64,000 nt of DNA from Paludibacteraceae bacterium (GTDB taxonomy: Bacteria; Bacteroidota; Bacteroidia; Bacteroidales; Paludibacteraceae). The notes below the pieces were generated by a model. It ran no database searches. It saw only the letters and a program-made list of their open reading frames with translations, and was not told the DNA's origin. Below are positions 55,500 to 63,929 of the stretch, one piece after another (within the stretch, counting starts at the first letter, position 1; each line of letters begins with the position of its first letter). The stretch is from the NCBI GenBank assembly GCA_031292565.1, contig JARLGW010000001.1, positions 310,001 through 374,000 on the forward strand. The letters run 5' to 3'. Made by a program: the position numbers and the translations under genes.

Positions 55500-57320
55500 A
55501 TGAATGCTATGCCTTTTCTGATCGCGGCTATCGCGATTTTTGTGATTGCCTATCGCTTGTATTTTAGCTTTATTACGGCCAAAGTTATCGTACTTGATAA
55601 AACACGTCAAACCCCTTCCGAACGACTTTACGACGGACAGAATTATTACCCGATGAGCAAATGGGTGCTTTTCGGACACCATTTTGCAGCTATTGCCGGT
55701 GCTGGGCCTTTGGTGGGGCCGGTACTGGCCGCCCAGTTTGGTTTCTATCCCGGTTTCCTGTGGATGCTTATCGGCTCGGTTATGGCCGGAGCAGTACACG
55801 ATTTGGTAATACTGGCAGCGTCTATTGAACATGATGGAAAGTCGTTGGCGGAAATTGCCCGAACCGAAATTAATAAGGTGAGCGGTGTTACTACTTCCAT
55901 TGCCATTTTGGTAATTATTGTGGTTGCGCTCGCAGGGCTTGGGCTGGTAGTGGTTAACGCCCTATCCGAAAGCTCATGGGGTACATTTACCATAGCCTCT
56001 ACCATTCCTATAGCTTTGCTTATGGGTGTGTGGATGTTTAAAATACGCAAGGGGAAAACAGTTGAAGCCACTATTTTCGGGGTTATCCTACTTTCGGGAG
56101 CCGTTATTTTTGGTCGGTTAATACCTAATTCGCCCATAGCCGGATGGTTCACGTTCAGTCATTCGTCACTCACCATATTAATGGCTATATATGGTTTTTG
56201 CGCTTCGGTACTGCCTGTATGGTTGCTACTCTCACCTCGCGATTACCTTAGCTCTATTATGAAAGTAACCGTGATTGGGCTATTGGCTATCGGGGTGATT
56301 ATCGTTTCTCCTACCATGAAAATGCCGGGATTCACTCCTTTTATTCACGGTGGCGGCCCTATTATACCCGGCCCATTGTTTCCTTATTTGTTTATCACCA
56401 TTGCCTGCGGTGCCATTTCAGGATTTCATGCCTTAATTAGTTCGGGTACAACCCCAAAAATGATTTCGAGCGAATCGCATATCAAAATGATAGCCGTGGG
56501 TTCTATGCTTACCGAAGGTGTGGTGAGCATCTTGGCTTTAATTGCTGCTTGTAGCCTGTTGCCATTAGATTATTTCCAAATAAACGTTGCACCCGAAAAA
56601 TTCCAAGCCATACTGCCTCATCTACATGCCATGGGCTATTCGGGTACCGATCTGCCCCGATTATCAGCAGAAATCGGGGAAAAGATTGCAGGGCGTGCCG
56701 GAGGAGCCGTATCTCTCGGTGTAGGTATGGCTTATATCTTTTCGTCCATACCCGGTTTGGATCATTTGATGTCGTACTGGTATCACTTTGCCATCATGTT
56801 CGAAGCCCTGTTTATCCTTACCACGATAGACGCGGGTACACGTATCGGACGTTTTATTTTGCAGGAAGCATTCGGGAAGGTGTTTAAACCGTTTCAACAA
56901 CCCAACTGGCTACCGGGCAATATCCTTTGTAGCGGCTTGATTGTTTTTGCATGGGGATATTTTATATACACGGGCAATGTGTCCACCATTTGGCCTATGT
57001 TTGGTACGGCAAATCAATTACTTGCCACCATAGCTCTAGCGGTGGGTACTTCGTTTATTATTAACAGGGGTAAGATTAAATACGCGTGGATTACTATTTT
57101 ACCCATGACGTTTGTGGGTATTACCACGCTTACAGCTGGCTACCTAAACGTGGTAAATATATACTGGCCTCAAATGCTTTCGCCAGACACAAGAGTACCT
57201 GGAGCCATCAATTTAATTTTAACGGTGGTTATTATTATTTGCGTGCTGGTGGTGCTTTTCAATGCCATCCCGCAATGGTGGCATGCACGTAAAGCAAAAC
57301 AGGAGAGCAATTCCATTTGA
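55500..57320 (+). CDS. cstA: Carbon starvation protein CstA family peptide transporter
   Basis: 606 residues, about 100 shorter than enterobacterial CstA, mostly lost from the C-terminus. About sixteen membrane segments. The conserved N-terminal block KWVLFGHHFAAIAGAGPLVG and the central SSGTTPKMISSESHI are diagnostic. CstA proteins take up peptides or pyruvate across the inner membrane in starved cells. It is a single gene with its own -7 element and terminator. Confidence 0.93.
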   Translation: MNAMPFLIAAIAIFVIAYRLYFSFITAKVIVLDKTRQTPSERLYDGQNYYPMSKWVLFGHHFAAIAGAGPLVGPVLAAQFGFYPGFLWMLIGSVMAGAVHDLVILAASIEHDGKSLAEIARTEINKVSGVTTSIAILVIIVVALAGLGLVVVNALSESSWGTFTIASTIPIALLMGVWMFKIRKGKTVEATIFGVILLSGAVIFGRLIPNSPIAGWFTFSHSSLTILMAIYGFCASVLPVWLLLSPRDYLSSIMKVTVIGLLAIGVIIVSPTMKMPGFTPFIHGGGPIIPGPLFPYLFITIACGAISGFHALISSGTTPKMISSESHIKMIAVGSMLTEGVVSILALIAACSLLPLDYFQINVAPEKFQAILPHLHAMGYSGTDLPRLSAEIGEKIAGRAGGAVSLGVGMAYIFSSIPGLDHLMSYWYHFAIMFEALFILTTIDAGTRIGRFILQEAFGKVFKPFQQPNWLPGNILCSGLIVFAWGYFIYTGNVSTIWPMFGTANQLLATIALAVGTSFIINRGKIKYAWITILPMTFVGITTLTAGYLNVVNIYWPQMLSPDTRVPGAINLILTVVIIICVLVVLFNAIPQWWHARKAKQESNSI

Positions 57321-57340
57321 AAAAAAATCATCAGTATATA

Positions 57341-57377
57341 AAAATAGCTTTCGAGGAGACCCCGAAAGCTATTTTTT
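57341..57377 (+). terminator. Rho-independent terminator of cstA
   Basis: AAAATAGCTTTCG pairs with CGAAAGCTATTTT over a loop of about 10 bases, with a T run. Confidence 0.9.
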
Positions 57378-57433
57378 AGATAGTGCAAATATCTTTAATG
57401 AATTAAAATCAAGCTACAATTAACCGGATAGAA

Positions 57434-57592
57434 TTATTTGCTATGGCAAAAAGCTCTTCCTCCTTTTACATAACTAACGGCACCGTGCTGTTTAGTAGTT
57501 AAAGAATCGTTACGTCTATATGATTGCCACGAACTACATCCGTCTAATACAAGAATGGCGGAGATCAACAATATAATACTGAATTTTTTCAT
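57434..57592 (-). CDS. Small lipoprotein of unknown function
   Basis: 52 residues. The signal peptide ends in the lipobox LDGC, giving lipidation at Cys19, and the mature part is only 34 residues with two further features, YVKGGRAFCHSK at the end and a basic patch. I recognise no family. It lies about 240 bases downstream of the Cys-rich gene on the same strand and has no visible terminator. Confidence 0.72.
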   Translation of the reverse strand: MKKFSIILLISAILVLDGCSSWQSYRRNDSLTTKQHGAVSYVKGGRAFCHSK

Positions 57593-57834
57593 AATAGAAT
57601 TTTATAATAGAGATGAATTGAATCTGAATTTAACAGTCCAAAAGTAGCAAAAGAATAAAAGACAGCGAAAAAAATCTGCACTAAAATCTTTATTCTGAAT
57701 ATTTTTTAATTAAAAATTAACAATTTCGAGTTCTAAATCTGCATTACAGCAATTTATTTACTTATTTTAATAACTTAAATTACCGAAAAAATATTGTGCA
57801 CGGGTAGCGAAATTAGCCTGTTATTAGTGGGCTT

Positions 57835-58038
57835 TTATTCTTTTTTAGGACAACAACCACAAGTTTTCGGGTTTTTGTCTGCTTTCTTCTTCAGATTCTG
57901 GGTAATTTCTTTTTTCAGGTCGCAACCGTCACAGCCTTCGCAAGGATCATTCTTCTTACGCAGGTATTTCACCAAAGCGTATATTGCATACGCGATGGCG
58001 AATACTATAATAATATTGACTAAAATTAGCTGTGCCAT
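57835..58038 (-). CDS. Cys-rich membrane protein of the Feo locus
   Basis: 67 residues. One membrane segment (about 3-21) precedes a cytosolic tail with CEGCDGCDLKK and ending CGCCPKK. It fits the FeoB-associated Cys-rich family (FeoC-like small proteins), which sit directly after feoB, as here (6 bases). The cysteines could bind an iron-sulfur cluster or ferrous iron; this is inference. Confidence 0.85.
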   Translation of the reverse strand: MAQLILVNIIIVFAIAYAIYALVKYLRKKNDPCEGCDGCDLKKEITQNLKKKADKNPKTCGCCPKKE

Positions 58039-58044
58039 AAGTAT

Positions 58045-60531
58045 TTATATTATAAGCGAACCAATTTGGTAAACTAAAAAGGCTACCACCCAGGCAATGG
58101 CCGTGGTGTAAATCATGGTAAAGGCAGCCCATCCCCAATTGGATTCTTTTTTAATGGCTGTTATTACCGCTACACAAGGGAAATAGATTAACACGAAGAG
58201 CATAAACCCAAAGGCTACCAAGGGCGTAAATACAGGCTTCCCTATCAACGGCCCGGAGGTGTGCTTTTGCTCCATGAGTTTCTTTTGCAACGAACTGGAC
58301 TCTCCACTATCTTTGTTATCAGCCTGATAAAGAATTCCCATCGTGCTTACCACAATTTCCTTCGCTCCCAATCCGGTAATGATGCTTACCCCCATTTTCC
58401 AGTCGTACCCCAATGGTTTAATAGCCGGTTCTATGGCATGACCCAGTTTACCTATGTATGAGTTCTCTTGTTTTTCAGCACCTTTTCTAATATTCAAATC
58501 ATTGATTTTTTGCTCTTTATCTTTAGCTGATATTAATTTATCGGCGCTTAGTTTGGTAATTTGCGCATCATAATTGGTGCTATATTTTACATCACGAGGG
58601 AAATAACCCAATGCCCAAATAAGGATAGAGGCTAACAGAATAACATTTCCCATTTTTTTGAGGTATTGCTGTCCCTTATGCCACATGTGCAAACTGGTAT
58701 TCCTCATGGTAGGGATGCGGTAAGGCGGCAATTCCATCACAAAGGGAACCTCTTTTTTGGAGAATGCTACTTTTTTCATCACGGTAGCTACCAGTATGGC
58801 CAGCAAAATACCAATCAGGTAAATAGCAAAAAGAACCAAGCCTTGATGCTGAGGAAAAAAGGCCGAAATGAGCAACACATATACTGGCAAACGTGCACTA
58901 CATGACATAAACGGGGTGATAATCATGGTGAGTATGCGATCTTTCTTGTTGTCCAACGTGCGGGTAGCCATCACGGCAGGTACGTTACACCCAAAGCCCA
59001 TTACCAAGGGAATAAACGATTTTCCGTGCAAGCCTATCTTGTGCATCAGCTTATCCATAATAAAGGCGGCACGAGCCATATAACCCGTATCTTCCATGAG
59101 CGAGATGAAGAAGAAAAGGATCATTATGTTTGGCAGGAATATAATTACACCACCAACTCCGCCTATTATTCCATCCACCAACAAATCGCGCAGCGGGCCG
59201 GCACTCATGGTGTTTTGCACCCAATCGTGCAGCAGGCTGACCCCCGAATCTATCCATTCCATCGGATAACTACCTATGGTAAAAGTGCCTTGAAACATCA
59301 ACCACATGAAAAAGAAAAAGATAGGGAACCCCCAAAATTTGTGTGTAAGCAAGTCGTCCAATTCCCGTACCTTGCGTTGTATCTTTTTCGGCTCCTTGTA
59401 AGTTTCCTTCAAAGCTCCTTCTATAAAGCCGTATTTGGCATCGGTAATGATGGTTTCCGATTTTTCACCATATTCTTTTTCAAGCACGATAATGGCTCTT
59501 TCGGCGGTAGCTTTTATATGTTCGTAATTACTGAAAGAAGCTAGTTGCTTTAGGGTGGTTTTGTCAGTTTCCAACAGTTTGATAGCCACGTAGCGGGATG
59601 ATAGTTTATCCGTTATTTCAGGGTTTTTCCATATCTCATCCTGTATTTCCTTGATGGCTTTCTCTATCATGGGGCCATAATTAATATGGATATGGCGCAC
59701 ACTCGCATCGCGATCCTCATACACCTCAATGAGTTTATTAAAGAGCTCATCTATCCCTTTCCCCTTGGAGGCTACCGTGGGGACGATGGGGATACCCATC
59801 ATTTTACCTAAATCCTCATAATCGAACTTCACCCCTTTTTTCTCCAATTCATCGTACATATTTAAAGCTATTACCACTTTAATATTCATGTCGATAAGCT
59901 GGGTGGTAAGGAAAAGATTCCGTTCCAAGTTGGACGAATCTATTACATTTACCACAATGTCGGGCATCTTCTCGGTAATGTGCATACGCACATACAATTC
60001 TTCGGGCGAATATTCGGTAATGGAATAAGTACCGGGCAAATCAACTATCTTAAAAGTATAGTCGTTCTTTTTCATCGTGGCCTCTTTGGCATCCACGGTT
60101 ACGCCACTATAATTGCCCACCCGTTCATGCGAACCGGAGGCGAAGTTGAACAACGTGGTTTTTCCACAATTAGGGTTGCCCACCAACGCCACGTTGATAA
60201 TATTCCCTTTTTCCAAGGCGGAAACTTTGAGCGTTTCCTCATCAATAGTGCCCGAAAAATTGGTTACTGAAAGTGTATTGGCATCCTCCACCGCGATGAT
60301 TTCCACCAACTCGGCTTCGCTTCTTCGCAAGGATACTTTGTATCCCATAATCTCGTATTCCACGGGATCCTGCAAGGGGGCATTTTTAATTACGGTAACT
60401 TTTTTCCCTTTCACGAAACCCATTTCCGTAATTCGCTTACGAAAAGCCCCATGACCAAGTACCTTGGTTATAATAGCCTCCTCCCCTGTTTTAAGGTCGG
60501 ATAAATGGGCGTTTTTTATTGTTGTGGTCAT
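58045..60531 (-). CDS. feoB: Fused FeoA-FeoB ferrous iron transporter
   Basis: 828 residues. Residues 1-78 form a FeoA SH3-like domain (LKTGEEAIITKVLGHG). The G-protein domain begins near 115 with GNPNCGKTTLFN and later VDLPGTYS and NMYDELE. The C-terminal membrane part has the gating motifs GCNVPAVMATRT and FMSCSARLPVYVLL. FeoA-FeoB fusions are common in Bacteroidota. The protein imports Fe2+ across the inner membrane under low oxygen. It is followed by the Cys-rich small protein and preceded by the OprB-like porin gene. Confidence 0.96.
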   Translation of the reverse strand: MTTTIKNAHLSDLKTGEEAIITKVLGHGAFRKRITEMGFVKGKKVTVIKNAPLQDPVEYEIMGYKVSLRRSEAELVEIIAVEDANTLSVTNFSGTIDEETLKVSALEKGNIINVALVGNPNCGKTTLFNFASGSHERVGNYSGVTVDAKEATMKKNDYTFKIVDLPGTYSITEYSPEELYVRMHITEKMPDIVVNVIDSSNLERNLFLTTQLIDMNIKVVIALNMYDELEKKGVKFDYEDLGKMMGIPIVPTVASKGKGIDELFNKLIEVYEDRDASVRHIHINYGPMIEKAIKEIQDEIWKNPEITDKLSSRYVAIKLLETDKTTLKQLASFSNYEHIKATAERAIIVLEKEYGEKSETIITDAKYGFIEGALKETYKEPKKIQRKVRELDDLLTHKFWGFPIFFFFMWLMFQGTFTIGSYPMEWIDSGVSLLHDWVQNTMSAGPLRDLLVDGIIGGVGGVIIFLPNIMILFFFISLMEDTGYMARAAFIMDKLMHKIGLHGKSFIPLVMGFGCNVPAVMATRTLDNKKDRILTMIITPFMSCSARLPVYVLLISAFFPQHQGLVLFAIYLIGILLAILVATVMKKVAFSKKEVPFVMELPPYRIPTMRNTSLHMWHKGQQYLKKMGNVILLASILIWALGYFPRDVKYSTNYDAQITKLSADKLISAKDKEQKINDLNIRKGAEKQENSYIGKLGHAIEPAIKPLGYDWKMGVSIITGLGAKEIVVSTMGILYQADNKDSGESSSLQKKLMEQKHTSGPLIGKPVFTPLVAFGFMLFVLIYFPCVAVITAIKKESNWGWAAFTMIYTTAIAWVVAFLVYQIGSLII

Positions 60532-60556
60532 ATAGCGTTATAGTTTTTTTGTTCTT

Positions 60557-61681
60557 TTAAAAATTTATTCCGAAACGAAGGGTTCCAACCAATGCATTAC
60601 TTAATTTTTCATCCGTACCCGCCGGGTTGATTACATATTGTAAATCCGGCCTTAGGTAGATGTTGTCATTAAGCTGCAACAAGTAGGTAAATTCTAGCAC
60701 CGTTTCGCTCCCCACGCTGTTTTCATCAATCCCCGCGTAGGCTACAGCGAACCCCAGGATGTCCTTTGGCCGCTTTGCAAAAGGCTCTTTATAATTGATA
60801 CCCAGACTAATATAGCGGTTGCTATGGTTTTGTTTCTTCGGACTTAAACCGACTTGCGAAAATACGGAAATTTTCCCGGTCAATTGCTGATCGCCAATAA
60901 AATAAAAGCCCCCATTTTGTTGTTCTTTATCCGTGGTATCATTATGCTCATGGTAATAAGCCCCAAACTTATAGCACCCGGTTTTACCTTTTATCAAACT
61001 TTTGTTTACCTGAAACTCCGTAATAGCTAAAAAACCATCGCTTTTACTTAGCTTCCAATTGGTGTTGTACGGATTGGTTTCAAAATCATCGGGCGTACCA
61101 TCAAATACAGCTGCTTTCCAGTGATACGTATCAGAACAATTCCATTCAAAGTTAGCACCAAGAGCGGTTAACGGGAAAATGGGTGCCGGAATATTGTCGG
61201 CAATACTGGATTGAATACCAAATGAGCTATTGGTAAACACGCCTCCATCGTCACTGGCAGCAAAGGTAGCATTCAGGTCTTGCAGTCCAAGAGTAACATC
61301 CAGTTTTCCAATACTTTGTTTGTACCACAGTTCGTACATAAAGGTCAAGTTACCCGCTTCGATGTTGGACACCCCTTGAAAGTCGCCCACCAAATTAGCC
61401 GAAGGCTCGTCACCATGCGTATTACCCACATTCACAAAGAAACTACCTCCTTTCCACCAGTTGGCTTTTTCCGTATCGAACCCGCCTTTTATATTAGCCA
61501 AGCCTAAATAGTTTGTCCCGGTTTTAATGCCACCGCTGAAATTGGAAACTACATCCCCTATGTAAGAGGCATTAAAAGTAAATGGCGATTCCTTCTTTGC
61601 CGCTTCGTCCTGCGCCATACCATTCATTCCAACAAGAATGAGCAGGCTGCTCAACCACGTTTTTTTATTACTTGAAATCAT
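60557..61681 (-). CDS. OprB-like outer-membrane porin
   Basis: 374 residues with a signal peptide (ending GMAQ). The beta-barrel strands and the segments GDFQGVSNIEAGNLTFMYELW and DLNATFAASDDGGVF match the OprB carbohydrate-porin family. The last residues LRFGINF end in Phe, as needed for barrel assembly. It starts the Feo unit, 25 bases before feoB, so an iron or solute uptake partner is possible, but OprB proteins are best known for sugars. A -7 box (TAATTTTG, minus) lies at 61721-61728. Confidence 0.85.
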   Translation of the reverse strand: MISSNKKTWLSSLLILVGMNGMAQDEAAKKESPFTFNASYIGDVVSNFSGGIKTGTNYLGLANIKGGFDTEKANWWKGGSFFVNVGNTHGDEPSANLVGDFQGVSNIEAGNLTFMYELWYKQSIGKLDVTLGLQDLNATFAASDDGGVFTNSSFGIQSSIADNIPAPIFPLTALGANFEWNCSDTYHWKAAVFDGTPDDFETNPYNTNWKLSKSDGFLAITEFQVNKSLIKGKTGCYKFGAYYHEHNDTTDKEQQNGGFYFIGDQQLTGKISVFSQVGLSPKKQNHSNRYISLGINYKEPFAKRPKDILGFAVAYAGIDENSVGSETVLEFTYLLQLNDNIYLRPDLQYVINPAGTDEKLSNALVGTLRFGINF

Positions 61682-61851
61682 AATTTATGTTGGTTTAGTT
61701 TTTCTCTATTTTTGATAATACAAAATTAGAGTACGCGGAAGCGTGAAAACATCCCTTTAAATTATGATTGTGTGAGGATAGAGTAGCTATAAATGATGAA
61801 GAGGACGTTTGCAGAAAGACTAAAACACGAGGCTAAAATTAGATATTGGGG

Positions 61852-61891
61852 CTAAAAAAAGCAAGGAAGTGAATTGAAAATCACCTCCTTA
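61852..61891 (-). terminator. Rho-independent terminator of the toxin gene
   Basis: On the minus strand AAGGAGGTGA (61881-61890) pairs with TCACTTCCTT (61863-61872), one G-T pair, over an 8-base loop, followed by a T run. It sits 5 bases past the stop. Confidence 0.8.
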
Positions 61892-61895
61892 TTGT

Positions 61896-62207
61896 TTATT
61901 TTGTCAAATAGTTATTCACAATTTTATTTATAAAAGCTATTCGTTGCGGGGGTTGCCAGTTATAAATAATGTTCCATTGGGTTTTAGCATTTCGTTTGTA
62001 AACAAAAAGCTTATCACCAAATTCTTTATGAGCCTGAAAACTTGTGTTCCGATGATAATTTTTAGTGTCAATAATCTCACATTCAAACCTTAAAGCCTTT
62101 ACATAGTTCCGAGCATGCTCAAATTCGAGTGGATGCTTTTGCCAAGTAGCTAATCCGTAAAGAATCTGCTCTAAATCGTTTCGGGCTGTTTCATTATAAA
62201 TAACCAT
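61896..62207 (-). CDS. RelE/ParE-like toxin, copy 1
   Basis: 103 residues, basic, no membrane segment. It opens MVIYNETARNDLEQILYGLA and ends INKIVNNYLTK, the helix-sheet pattern of RelE/ParE-like toxins, but without an obvious catalytic set, so ParE (gyrase) or RelE (mRNA) action cannot be told apart. Its ATG lies 14 bases inside the end of the upstream antitoxin-like frame. That frame (62194-62403) has lost its start codon, so its antitoxin may come from the intact copy at 62439-62651. Confidence 0.75.
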   Translation of the reverse strand: MVIYNETARNDLEQILYGLATWQKHPLEFEHARNYVKALRFECEIIDTKNYHRNTSFQAHKEFGDKLFVYKRNAKTQWNIIYNWQPPQRIAFINKIVNNYLTK

Positions 62208-62403
62208 TTTTTTTCAGCCTTTTTTCCAATCCGGCCATTACACGTTCTTCAAACTCATCTCCAGTCATATACCCTTCGGGCATTACAAAATTCGTTGAAT
62301 TTTCATTGCCTTGCGTGCCGTACTTGGGGGCTTCTTCATGTACTATATCCACCTGATTATCTATCGGTTGATAAGTTTGTGAGGTATGTTTATTTTTGTT
62401 TGT
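62194..62403 (-). pseudogene. Antitoxin-like gene copy 1, start codon lost
   Basis: The frame from ACA at 62403 to TAA encodes 69 residues that align without gaps to residues 2-70 of the intact copy (51 of 69 identical). The codon before it is AGG where the intact copy has ATG, and an in-frame TAG lies four codons further upstream. There is no ATG, GTG or TTG between, and the first in-frame ATG is at its residue 41 (MPEGYMTGDE). It is therefore probably not translated in full. The end overlaps the toxin start by 14 bases, the ancestral arrangement. Confidence 0.8.
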
Positions 62404-62452
62404 CCTGGATCTTTTCTAAATTTTCAATGGCAACTTCGCTATAAATAAACAT
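62390..62452 (-). pseudogene. Truncated toxin remnant, copy 2
   Basis: A 20-codon frame (MFIYSEVAIENLEKI then five unrelated residues and TAA) starts 14 bases inside the end of the intact antitoxin, exactly as the full toxin does at copy 1. Its first 15 residues match the toxin at 8 of 15 positions. Homology stops at the junction with the antitoxin copy 1 sequence. It is the stub of a second toxin gene. Confidence 0.75.
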
Positions 62453-62651
62453 TATCTCGTAGCTTTTTGCGTAACCCTTCTTTCACCCGACGAGAAAACT
62501 CATCTCCACTTACATACCCTTCGGGCATTACAAAATCCGTAGAATTTTCATCACCTGGCGTGCCATACTTGGCAGCTTCTTCATGTACTACATCCACCTG
62601 ATTATCTACCGGTTGATAAGTTTGTTGGGTATGTTTATTTTTGTTTGTCAT
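62439..62651 (-). CDS. Putative antitoxin, intact copy 2
   Basis: 70 residues, acidic in the middle. It opens MTNKNKHTQQTYQPVDNQ and contains NSTDFVMPEGYVSGDEFSRR. I know no named domain; the role as antitoxin rests on its overlap with a toxin-like frame, its size, and the repeated gene pair. It may neutralise the toxin at 61896-62207. No DNA-binding motif is evident, so autoregulation is uncertain. Confidence 0.65.
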   Translation of the reverse strand: MTNKNKHTQQTYQPVDNQVDVVHEEAAKYGTPGDENSTDFVMPEGYVSGDEFSRRVKEGLRKKLRDNVYL

Positions 62652-62734
62652 GGCTATTTTATGTTGTAAACAAAGATAACGATTTTATATAAAATACATC
62701 TAACGGAACACGAGCGGAGGGGTTATCCAATTCG

Positions 62735-63676
62735 TTATTTGGAATAAATCAGGTCGTTATGATTACAGCACCCACCCAGGCCGTACTCTATCTGTAAGGT
62801 AGTGTGCGATATGCCGAAATCGGATTGCAGGATGGTTTCTATTTGCGATTTGCATTGCATCATTTGCTCCATGTTTAAATTGTCGCACAAGGTAACGTGC
62901 GACTCAAAATGTATCTGCTCATCGTTGAGTTTCCACACGTGTACATGGTGTATATTTTCCACCTCGGGGATGCTTTCTACCACCTCTTTTATCTTGTTAA
63001 TATCAATATTGCCGGGGGTTGTTTGCATCAGGATGTCCACCGTTTCCTTCAAAACATCCCACGTGTGGTAAATAATATACATGCCCACCAAAACGGTAAT
63101 CAACGGATCCACCCAATAAACTTTCCAAAAAATCACCATCACACCCCCTATTATAACGGCTACCGACGAAAGCGTATCGCCCAATAAATGCAGATAAGCC
63201 GCTTTTATATTCAGGTTTTCATCTTTGTTTCCTTTCAGCACAATCATGGATGCAAAGTTGGCGGCAAGGCCAAAAATAGCCACTACCAGCATAAGTCCGC
63301 CTTTGATGGGTTGCGGATTTTTAAACCGCTCGTAGGCCTCGTAGAACAGAAACACACAAATGGCAATAAGCACCAACCCGTTGAACAAGGCAGCTAGAAT
63401 TTCCACCCGCTTGTAGCCGAAGGTGTTTTTCTCGTCGGGAGCTTTGCCACTTATTTTACCGGCAACAAAGGCAATAAACAAGGCGGAGGTATCAGCCAAA
63501 TTATGCAGGGCATCGGACAAAAGCGACAAGCTGTTGGACAGCAACCCGCCTACCACTTCCACTACCGTGATACTTAGGTTGAGCAACGTAACCAGCAACA
63601 GTTTTTTGCCATGCAAATCATTACCATGATGGTGGTGATGCTCGTGTTGGCTATGATTATGTGTATGATTTCCCAT
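62735..63676 (-). CDS. czcD: CDF family zinc/cation efflux protein
   Basis: 313 residues. The His-rich N-terminus (HTHNHSQHEHHHHHG) is followed by six membrane segments, the metal sites DALHNLADT in helix 2 and HLLGDTLSS in helix 5, and a C-terminal cytosolic domain with HHVHVWKLNDEQIHFE. It exports Zn2+ or related ions from the cytosol in exchange for protons. It stands alone, with a -7 box (TACATTTG, minus, 63703-63710) 27 bases upstream. Confidence 0.94.
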   Translation of the reverse strand: MGNHTHNHSQHEHHHHHGNDLHGKKLLLVTLLNLSITVVEVVGGLLSNSLSLLSDALHNLADTSALFIAFVAGKISGKAPDEKNTFGYKRVEILAALFNGLVLIAICVFLFYEAYERFKNPQPIKGGLMLVVAIFGLAANFASMIVLKGNKDENLNIKAAYLHLLGDTLSSVAVIIGGVMVIFWKVYWVDPLITVLVGMYIIYHTWDVLKETVDILMQTTPGNIDINKIKEVVESIPEVENIHHVHVWKLNDEQIHFESHVTLCDNLNMEQMMQCKSQIETILQSDFGISHTTLQIEYGLGGCCNHNDLIYSK

Positions 63677-63769
63677 CTCTCAAAAAGGTTTTATTGTATA
63701 TACAAATGTAAAGATACTATTTATTAAGGGCATTGAAATTGGTTGTTTATAAAAATGTAAAATTAGGAT

Positions 63770-63921
63770 GTTGAACCCCGTTAGGCTTCAACGTGTTTTG
63801 AAGGATTCTTTACCCCGCATTGCATACGGGATTACCTTTGTTTAATCACACTGTAGTTAATCTTTTTCTTAAAACATCTAACCCATCCCCCTGCGGGGAC
63901 TTCCCTTTAGCAAAAGGGAAG
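63770..63921 (+). repeat. Dispersed repeat and hairpins near the right edge
   Basis: 63810-63849 repeats the segment at 21713-21753 (TTACCCCGCATT..CATACGGG.TTACC.TTGTTTAA.CAC) with a few differences. A GTTGAA/TTCAAC stem lies at 63770-63792 and CTTCCCTT-6-AAGGGAAG at 63900-63921. The last hairpin follows the stop of the partial minus-strand gene, but it has no T run. Confidence 0.65.
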
Positions 63922-63929
63922 AATATATA

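Noticed and set aside
61896-62651. Integration or transposon scar around the toxin-antitoxin genes
   Set aside because: No inverted terminal repeats, target duplications or transposase traces are visible; simple tandem duplication explains the layout.
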